DNA of 42,287 bases, from NCBI GenBank assembly GCA_025351645.1, contig JANXVN010000307.1, positions 1 through 42,287 on the forward strand. Direction: 5' to 3'. Position numbers and translations under genes: made by a program. Under the pieces are notes generated by a model. That model worked only from the letters and a program-made list of their open reading frames with translations. It was not told the origin of the DNA and searched no databases. This DNA is from Ferruginibacter sp. (GTDB taxonomy: Bacteria; Bacteroidota; Bacteroidia; Chitinophagales; Chitinophagaceae). Positions within the stretch are counted from its first letter, which is position 1. Each line of letters starts with the position of its first letter. Below, one piece after another: positions 37,201 to 42,287 of this stretch.

Positions 37201-37467
37201 AGTGCCCCTCCGCTAATAACTATATGTTCAAAAAAGGAAAAAGATACTGTAGTGTTAATTATAGAAGATAATGGAATAGGAATCCCTAAAAAAGACCTCG
37301 GTAAAATATTTGATATGTATGGCAGGCTTCACTGCAATGTAGAAGGCAATGGTATTGGCTTATACCTGGCAAAAAAAATTATAAATGCCGCCAATGGAAA
37401 TATTGTTGTAGAAAGCGAACCCGGCAAAGGCTCCAGGTTTATTGTTTATTTAAAACAGGGCGAATAG
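34300..37467 (+). CDS. CheB-CheR-coiled coil-PAS-histidine kinase hybrid protein
   Basis: 1055 aa. Residues 8-190 are a CheB methylesterase with the full triad: Ser15 (GASAGS), His41 (VQHLSPDF) and Asp133 (GLGTDGTEG). Residues ~205-460 are a CheR methyltransferase, with SVTFFFRD (269-275), the SAM motif AGCATGEEAYS (305-315) and ISCRNLLIY. A heptad-repeat coiled coil (about 640-715; five consecutive heptads starting NE, such as NEELLSA, NEEMQST and NEEMQSV) leads to a PAS domain (~718-825). The kinase has phospho-acceptor His848 (TASHDLLAP), IEDNGIGIP (988-996) and GNGIGLYLA (1016-1024). There is no receiver domain and no che, receptor or motility gene nearby. Such fusions are thought to signal outside classical chemotaxis; input and output are unknown. 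Confidence 0.93.
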   Translation: MPITLPNHIIAIGASAGSMDEINSFFDHTPLDGVSYVIVQHLSPDFKSRMVELLSRHSKLEVIEAENGMAVKRNQVYIIPNDKFMTISNNILQLSDKSKERAPHHTVNKFLFSLAEDSGKNAIAVILSGLGTDGTEGIKAIKKAGGMVIVRNPETTEFNGMPASAIDTGLVDYVLEPELMPGTIDYYLRHEGEIKENKKEDEKNVVAILNLIKDQLPFDFTDYKQTTILRRIKRRAGYHNFKRLETYLDFLKETPGEIELLAKDFLISVTFFFRDKEAFIFLKAHIIPVMLEKLHLQEELKIWIAGCATGEEAYSIAILIFEQLTGKYKDVAVKIFATDIDIAALLHAGKGIYDAGITAHVSPDRIKRHFTVKGDTYTINPEIRKMVIFAQHDLVKNPPYCNMHFISCRNLLIYMTAALQKKIFSMLLFGLKKEGYLFLGSSENPISIIEHLEIIDKKWRIYKSRETKRLTRFDTFTLPMPNDKKATTTAYSRDGSLLSGSSLLAEATNTTIADELGYLAVCIDENKNAVKSYGDTTKYLLQKNFTLNLAELLPRPLAIAFNNLSNLAFKTNTTTRVNGIKIKHYNTVISVNLSVSPLPANKEAHNYQLVIFSEDTLANVAQDQMSFDEKIFTSQYIVNIEEELSELKSKLYSANLQLEASNENMQSFNEELLSANEEMQSTNEEMQSVNEELHSINADYQQKNKELLELNDDLNNYFRSNINGQLFVNNDLLLMKFSPGTVKQINLLQSDIGRPLSHISTNIKFETIVEDIKKIIVEGDVITKEIETIDGKWYQIMTMPYLQQNDNNINGAIITFNDITEFKKTQLELKSQLRINADLDNFVYTASHDLLAPLGNIELCIGVMNEVKVVDPELNKFLVIINSSVKKFRSLINDISIIAKIESEMVVKEMIDIEEIINNIEWSLEDKIKASGASIKTNLEVTHLLFSKKNLRSILYNLIGNGIKFKGSAPPLITICSKKEKDTVVLIIEDNGIGIPKKDLGKIFDMYGRLHCNVEGNGIGLYLAKKIINAANGNIVVESEPGKGSRFIVYLKQGE

Positions 37468-37492
37468 TGCAATAACCTTGGCTATAGTACAT

Positions 37493-38179
37493 TTACCTAC
37501 GCTTACTTTTATACTTCACTTTATTAAAAACCCAGTAAGTTAGCTTGGTAGAAAGTATGCCTAGGCCTGCGCCTGCCAATACTTCTGTAAATAAATGGTT
37601 TTTGTTATATATCCTTAATGCACCAACGCCTGCGGCTACCACATAACCGCTATAGCTTAACAATTCGTGGCTGTCCTTCAACTCCTGGTGAAAAATTTCC
37701 GCACCCCTGAATGCATTAGCTGTATGCCCGCTCGGAAACTTGGTGCCATATGTTTTATACTCGTCGATGTTGCCGCTTATTTTTCTCATTACCATACCTA
37801 TGCCACCGGTAACAATTAAAGAACCCACATCCAAAATCAGGTGTTCTTTAAAGCTATGCTTGGTTTGTACGTGCAGCCCATCCATTAAATAAATTGCTGC
37901 GGACGGAGCCCACATAATATAATCTGCCGCGTTGGTTTTAAAGCTTGCATGGTTTGTATGCACCTGTTGCCATATTTTATCGTCGGTATTTTGGATAGCT
38001 TTTATTGCTGGCTTTAAGCACCCATATGCAACAAAAGTAGCAGGTATTATTACTGCGCCCGGCTTAATATATTTGGTACGGCCCGCCACAGTATTGTAAG
38101 CAGTATCCTGCGCAAACAAAAGCGTTCTGGAAAAAATACAAAACAAGGGTAGCAACAAAATGCTTAAGTAAAATTTCAT
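37493..38179 (-). CDS. PAP2-superfamily membrane-associated phosphatase-like protein
   Basis: 228 aa from ATG 38179 (an in-frame TTG at 38188 is less likely). A signal-peptide-like segment (ending LLFAQ) is followed by several hydrophobic helices. Numbered from the TTG, motif 2 is KFPSGHTANAF with His155 and motif 3 is RIYNKNHLFTEVLAG with Arg192 and His198. The usual Asp of R-x5-H-x3-D is Glu202, and the first K-x6-RP motif is not recognisable. It may be a divergent or less active lipid phosphatase. It stands alone on the minus strand. Confidence 0.75.
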   Translation of the reverse strand: MKFYLSILLLPLFCIFSRTLLFAQDTAYNTVAGRTKYIKPGAVIIPATFVAYGCLKPAIKAIQNTDDKIWQQVHTNHASFKTNAADYIMWAPSAAIYLMDGLHVQTKHSFKEHLILDVGSLIVTGGIGMVMRKISGNIDEYKTYGTKFPSGHTANAFRGAEIFHQELKDSHELLSYSGYVVAAGVGALRIYNKNHLFTEVLAGAGLGILSTKLTYWVFNKVKYKSKRR

Positions 38180-38422
38180 TGTAAACAATTTAGAAGTTCG
38201 GCCTACGGGCGGTATTATTTTACAAGACGAAAATACGGCTGCTAAATTATACGTGCTTATTTTTTTTAAGAAAAGAGAAGAAGTTTTTTATGTATTTTTT
38301 GTTGTTTATTATTTTTAAAATTGTAAGCCGCCATAAAAGGCCCATTGCTGCGCAGAATGATGGTAATTAACAAAGGCAGTTGTATTGCCGTAACAGCCTT
38401 AGCCTACAATACAGCCTACGCC

Positions 38423-38515
38423 ACATATTTAGTGGTAAAAGATGATTAAAAAACTGAAGTACAAGAGTGCGACGCCACCGCAGTACCAAATAGCTACTGT
38501 ATTGGCTGGGGCAAC
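38423..38515 (+). repeat. Interspersed repeat, copy D (long form)
   Basis: Fourth copy of the family. The core begins ACTGAAGTACAAGAGTGCGA at 38453 and ends near 38515 after ACTGTATTGGCTGG. The middle (CCACCGCAGTACC) differs from the other copies. The left extension CATATTTAGTGGTAAAAG matches copy A. It lies in the 388-base gap downstream of the broken small gene. Apart from the repeat that gap holds no recognised gene. Confidence 0.7.
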
Positions 38516-38567
38516 AAAAAAACACACTCGATAATTTAATGCCAGATGCCAAAGCGAGATCCCCACT

Positions 38568-38843
38568 TTATTTTTTCTTAAAAAGTTTATCCGGCACTTC
38601 TACAAAGCTGTTTATTTTCGCCTTGTTATCCCACCTTAATTTGTTGATATATTTTTTGGGCGTCATAGCGGTAGCCTTATGCCGGGCATCAAAAGAGGCT
38701 TCGCTTTGTGGATTATCTTTACCAACTTTTACACCGTGCTGCCCGCCTTTTATCGTCATATTTTTACCGCTTTCCGGATTAATGCCTGTAGCTTTTCAAG
38801 TTTTATCTTTTGCTGTTGCTTTTTAAATTTTAAATTTTGCCAT
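38568..38843 (-). pseudogene. Small lysine-rich gene with two in-frame stops
   Basis: From ATG 38843 the frame reads MAKFKI, TAA (38823-38825), KATAKDKT, TGA (38796-38798), KATGINPESGKN and then a 63-residue open stretch to 38568 (MTIKGGQHGVKVGKDNPQSE ... VEVPDKLFKKK). The text on either side of both stops has the same composition and style, so a ~91-residue basic protein appears to have been broken by two nonsense changes. The family is unknown to me. The 63-aa remainder could still be expressed from ATG 38759. Confidence 0.6.
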
Positions 38844-38899
38844 AGTAATAATTGTTGTTTGCTTTTTATTTTAGCACTTACAATTATTAGTAACAATAT

Positions 38900-41497
38900 T
38901 TATTCCAATACTGTTATTAGTCCCGTCCATCCTGTTTGGTGGCTGGCACCCAGGCCTTTTCCATTATCGCCATTAAAGTATTCGTGAAAAAGAATATTGT
39001 CTTTAAAGTAAGGGTCGGTCTGTAGTTTATTATTATCGCCCAATACAGCCCTCCTGCCATTTTCATCCTTAATAAAAAGAGTGTTGAGCCTTTTGGACAA
39101 TGAGTCCGCAATTTCTTTCAGGGAAAAAAAGCTGCCGGAACGTGTTGGGTATTCTACCTTAAAATCGTCTGTATAATATTCATGAAATTGTTTAAGGGCT
39201 TCTATAAGCATGTAATTTATCGGCATCCAAATTGGGCCGCGCCAGTTGCTATTGCCGCCAAACATGCCCGTATCGCTTTCGGCAGGCGTGTAGGTAACCG
39301 TATAGTTATGCCCATAAAGCCCGTAATTAAAGGGGTGCTCCTGATAAAATTTTGATACCGAGCGTATGCCATGCGGAGACAGGAATTCATCTTCATCAAG
39401 CATGCGGCTTAGTATCGCCTTCATGCGGTGGCCACGCAACAGGCTAAGCAAATGCTTATCTGACTGGCCGGTAGCCGACCAGTTGCTTACGAGCAATGCA
39501 AGGTCTGGCCGCTGGGTTAAAAACCACTTAAGGTGCACCGCAAGCCTGGGTAGTTTTTGCCAGTTGCCTTCATCTATTACGGTAACTGCCAACAGTGGTA
39601 TCAGGCCTACAATGGTGCGCAGGCGCATCCTATCCCAAGTGCCGTTAGGAAAGCGCAGCACATCGTAATAAAATTCATCCTGTTCGTCCCAAAGCCCTTC
39701 TCCTTTAATGTTTCTTATATTGGCCATGCTGTCGGCAATGTAAAAAAAATGCTCGCCAAATTTTATGGCGAGGCTTTCGTACACCTTATTATCAACTGCA
39801 AGCTCCATAGCAATGCCCAGCATATTTAGGGAATACATAGCCATCCAGCTAGTGCCATCGGCCTGCTCTAAATAACCGCCCCCGGGCAGTGGGGCGCTAC
39901 GGTCGAATACGCCAATATTATCAAGCCCTAAAAAGCCTCCTTCAAAAATATTATTGCCTTCCTGGTCTTTACGGTTTACCCACCAGGTAAAGTTTAGCAT
40001 CAGTTTATGGAAGGCTTCCTGCAAAAAAGCGATGTCGCCTTTGCCATTAAGCGCTTTATCTTTTTGATACACTTTCCATGCGGCAAGTGCTTGTACGGGC
40101 GGGTTAACATCGCTAAAATTCCACTCGTACGCGGGCAGTTGCCCGTTGGGGTGCATATACCTTTCTTTCAGTAATAACAGCAATTGGGCTTTTGCAAATT
40201 CAGGGTCAATGCTGGCAAGGGCAATACAATGAAAGGCAAGGTCCCAGGCGGCAAACCACGGGTACTCCCATTTATCGGGCATAGAAATTACGTCTTGCGC
40301 TATCAGGTGTTTCCACTCGTTATTACGGGCTGTTTTGCGGCTATCGGGTGGCGGTGGCTGGCCTTTATCTCCATTAAGCCATTTATTAATATTGAACCCG
40401 TAATATTGTTTGCTCCAAAGCATGCCTGCCCAAGCTTGACGCTGTACCATTCTTTCATCTTCAGTACGGGTATCCATTTGGCAAGTACTATAAAAAATAC
40501 CAGCGTTGATTTTTTGCGTATTTATTATTGCATCAAAATCAGCAAACGGGGTAGTAATTTTTTTATTACTAAGCCGCAATTTTATAACTACGCTGGCTGC
40601 TGCAGGTATATCCATTGTGTAATGTATGGCAGCTTTAGTACCGGTGCCATGCGGGTTAACGCCCTGCACATTGCCATCCACAATATAATTATTGATGCCG
40701 TCTTTTACGTAAGGGTGGGCGTTGGCAGTATTGTATAAGCGTTGGTTATTTGTTTCATTTTCGCAAAACAAAAACGATGCATCGCCCTCGGCATAACAAT
40801 AATAATCGCCGAGGTGCTTTGTTTGCAGCAGCAACGTATTTTTATCGGCAATAGTTATTTCTGGCTTTAGGGCTACATCATCCCAATCAAGCGTATTGCG
40901 GAACCATAAGGTGGGCAATAAATGCAAAGGTGCCGTTTGGTGCCCTCGGTTTTGCACGGTGTATTGTACTAGTATATCATGCTCACTATTTTTGGCGTAT
41001 TCAATAAATACATCGAAATATTTATTATCGTCAAAAATGCCGGTATCTATTAATTCAAATTCAGCATCCTGGCGGGTACGGCGCTTATTCTCGGTCAATA
41101 AACTTTTATAGGGAAAGGCCTGCTGCGGATATTTGTACAGCATTTTCATGTAGCTATGGCTGGGCACATTATCGAGGTAATAATAAAGTTCCTTAACATC
41201 TTCGCCATGGTTGCCTTCTCCATTTGTAAGGCCGAACAAGCGCTCTTTTAAAATGGCATCCTGGCCGTTCCAAAGCGATAATGCCAGGTTAATATATTGC
41301 TGGCTATCGCTAATGCCGCCAATGCCTTCTTCGCCCCATCGGTATGCTTTGCTGCGGGCCATATCGTGTGTAGTATATTTCCAGGCATCGCCACCTGCAC
41401 TATAATCTTCCCTTACGCCGCCCCACTGCCGTTCGCTTACATAAGGGCCCCAGGTACGCCAGTTACGCATCTGTGTCAATTTATCTTTTTCAGTCAT
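38900..41497 (-). CDS. GH63/MGH1-like glucosidase
   Basis: 865 aa, within the usual 850-900 of bacterial 'glucosidase' proteins of the MGH1/GH63 (alpha/alpha)6 type. The N-terminal beta domain opens with RTWGPYVSERQWGGVREDYS (13-32). Conserved catalytic-barrel segments include WFAAWDLAFHCIAL (about 414-427), LPAYEWNFSDVNPP, GFLGLDNIGVFDR and NSNWRGPIWMPINY (about 748-761). No signal peptide is present, so it probably acts in the cytoplasm on an alpha-glucoside. The catalytic acid and base could not be assigned with confidence. It follows the receiver-domain gene on the same strand, 165 bases away. Confidence 0.85.
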   Translation of the reverse strand: MTEKDKLTQMRNWRTWGPYVSERQWGGVREDYSAGGDAWKYTTHDMARSKAYRWGEEGIGGISDSQQYINLALSLWNGQDAILKERLFGLTNGEGNHGEDVKELYYYLDNVPSHSYMKMLYKYPQQAFPYKSLLTENKRRTRQDAEFELIDTGIFDDNKYFDVFIEYAKNSEHDILVQYTVQNRGHQTAPLHLLPTLWFRNTLDWDDVALKPEITIADKNTLLLQTKHLGDYYCYAEGDASFLFCENETNNQRLYNTANAHPYVKDGINNYIVDGNVQGVNPHGTGTKAAIHYTMDIPAAASVVIKLRLSNKKITTPFADFDAIINTQKINAGIFYSTCQMDTRTEDERMVQRQAWAGMLWSKQYYGFNINKWLNGDKGQPPPPDSRKTARNNEWKHLIAQDVISMPDKWEYPWFAAWDLAFHCIALASIDPEFAKAQLLLLLKERYMHPNGQLPAYEWNFSDVNPPVQALAAWKVYQKDKALNGKGDIAFLQEAFHKLMLNFTWWVNRKDQEGNNIFEGGFLGLDNIGVFDRSAPLPGGGYLEQADGTSWMAMYSLNMLGIAMELAVDNKVYESLAIKFGEHFFYIADSMANIRNIKGEGLWDEQDEFYYDVLRFPNGTWDRMRLRTIVGLIPLLAVTVIDEGNWQKLPRLAVHLKWFLTQRPDLALLVSNWSATGQSDKHLLSLLRGHRMKAILSRMLDEDEFLSPHGIRSVSKFYQEHPFNYGLYGHNYTVTYTPAESDTGMFGGNSNWRGPIWMPINYMLIEALKQFHEYYTDDFKVEYPTRSGSFFSLKEIADSLSKRLNTLFIKDENGRRAVLGDNNKLQTDPYFKDNILFHEYFNGDNGKGLGASHQTGWTGLITVLE

Positions 41498-41662
41498 GCT
41501 ATATTTTTTCGGTGAAACATGGGCAATTTAAGAAATGTTAAGCTTCCTATAACTACAATTGTGTACATGCACCGGCTAGTACTTAGAGTTTCAATATACC
41601 CAGGCGCATTATATTTTGTATTGAAGCTGCCTGTTAAGCAATTACCATCAGGTGCAGCACAA

Positions 41663-42010
41663 TTAATTACCCTCTTTTTTAATTAACCCTTTAATTTTTT
41701 TAGCTAATACTTCCAGGTTTAAAGGCTTTTCCATCACATCGTCATCCTGTATATAATTATCTTTCCACGCTGTATAACCTGTCATCATTAATACAGGAAC
41801 CGCCATCGAAACAGCGTAATCGTGCAGCCCTTTGGCTATATCCCTTTGTTGGGAACCTATAATAAAAAGGTCCGGACTAAACCTTTTTAATAGTGCTGGT
41901 ATGTGTTCATAATTGCCCGTAAATTCTACTATATACCCTTTTAACTCAAGCCACTGCTTAAGAAGATGTATTGTATCAAAATCGTTATTAATTAATAAAA
42001 TCCGTTCCAT
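41663..42010 (-). CDS. Stand-alone receiver-like domain lacking the phospho-acceptor Asp
   Basis: 115 aa, a single CheY-like domain. The first strand MERILLINNDFDT carries acidic Asp10, a Thr lies in VLMMTGYTAW (Thr77), and the conserved Lys is in MEKPLNL (Lys95). The third strand reads PDLFIIGSQQRD, and the position normally held by the phosphorylated Asp is Gly52. It is therefore probably not phosphorylated in the usual way and may act as a pseudo-receiver by protein contact. It has no output domain. The downstream gene on the same strand is the glucosidase. Confidence 0.8.
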   Translation of the reverse strand: MERILLINNDFDTIHLLKQWLELKGYIVEFTGNYEHIPALLKRFSPDLFIIGSQQRDIAKGLHDYAVSMAVPVLMMTGYTAWKDNYIQDDDVMEKPLNLEVLAKKIKGLIKKEGN

Positions 42011-42174
42011 ACTTTTTTAATTATTCCTGATAGACCAACAGGGATGCCATTTTGCCAACCAATTCTTTTTAGGCTTGTTGAAAGGCAAGAAATGACAGGC
42101 AAAAAAAATAAAAATACCGTAATTAAGTACCTTCACTTTTGCTTATATTTTTATCTTACTGGGCATTTATAATT

Positions 42175-42286
42175 CAATGCCGTTAAGTTAAGTGGCTTTC
42201 GCCCCGGAGGGTTACGCTCCCATCTCCTTTGGAGAGGGGTTGGGGGTGAGGTAAAATATAGCGCATGCCTTAACTTAACGGCATTG
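42175..42286. mobile_element. MITE-like element, second copy, at the window end
   Basis: 112 bp bounded by the same 18-bp inverted repeats (CAATGCCGTTAAGTTAAG) as the copy at 33337. The interior is similar, including CCATCTCCTTTGGAGAGGGG. Only one base follows it, so the right target duplication cannot be seen. That base (A) is the first base of the 10 bases to the left of the element (ATTTATAATT), consistent with a 10-bp duplication. Confidence 0.8.
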
Positions 42287-42287
42287 A

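Noticed and set aside
38315-38398. A minus-strand open tail ending AQQWAFYGGLQF that could be the 3' end of a lost gene
   Set aside because: Only 27 codons, no start codon, a stop just upstream and no family I recognise; it borders repeat copy D and could be chance.
1-42287. tRNA, rRNA, CRISPR array, integrase, complete IS transposase or phage genes
   Set aside because: None was recognised on reading both strands; the only mobile-type elements are the non-autonomous MITE-like copies and the eroded PD-(D/E)XK gene.

Overview
The window looks like chromosomal DNA of a Bacteroidota bacterium, most likely family Chitinophagaceae. This is an inference from the moderate AT richness, the promoter motif TAnnTTTG upstream of several genes, a type IX secretion (T9SS) sorting domain, and gene families typical of that group. 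No rRNA, tRNA, CRISPR array, phage or complete transposase gene was found. The last 113 bases are a short terminal-inverted-repeat element that stops one base before the window end, so the end may be an assembly break in a repeat.

Layout. 1-2.9 kb: a split KdpD-type sensor, with an N-terminal KdpD/USP protein followed by a separate membrane histidine kinase. 3.0-4.6 kb: OxyR with both redox cysteines, followed by a peroxiredoxin. 4.6-6.0 kb: a protein that is little more than a T9SS sorting domain, then an eroded PD-(D/E)XK transposase-like nuclease. 6.2-9.4 kb: RlmI-type rRNA methyltransferase, divergent from grpE and dnaJ. 9.4-15.4 kb, minus strand: sodium:solute symporter, O-methyltransferase, glucosaminidase/LysM wall hydrolase, hypoxanthine phosphoribosyltransferase and a VWA protein. 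15.5-17.2 kb: LOG-family phosphoribohydrolase, hotdog-fold DUF4442 protein and a secreted thioredoxin-like protein. 17.5-27.5 kb, minus strand: papain-like protease, penicillin-binding protein 1C and a giant alpha-2-macroglobulin lipoprotein, which form an envelope-surveillance block. 28-32.8 kb: MFS transporter, HD hydrolase, NagA and FabF. 34.3-37.5 kb: a large CheB-CheR-PAS-histidine kinase hybrid. 37.5-42.0 kb: PAP2-family protein, a broken small lysine-rich gene, a GH63-like glucosidase and a receiver-domain protein that lacks the phospho-acceptor aspartate.

The intergenic DNA is the most unusual part. It holds two about 112-bp MITE-like elements (one with a clear 10-bp target duplication), four copies of a 61-92 nt interspersed repeat of unknown nature, a palindromic repeat that supplies the 3' end of one coding sequence, and three decaying genes: the PD-(D/E)XK nuclease, the 3' tail of a DHA2-type MFS transporter upstream of fabF, and the small lysine-rich gene with two in-frame stops. 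I see no clear new multi-gene defence or metabolic system. The best candidates for follow-up are the interspersed repeat family, the MITE family and the alpha-2-macroglobulin/PBP1C/papain block.
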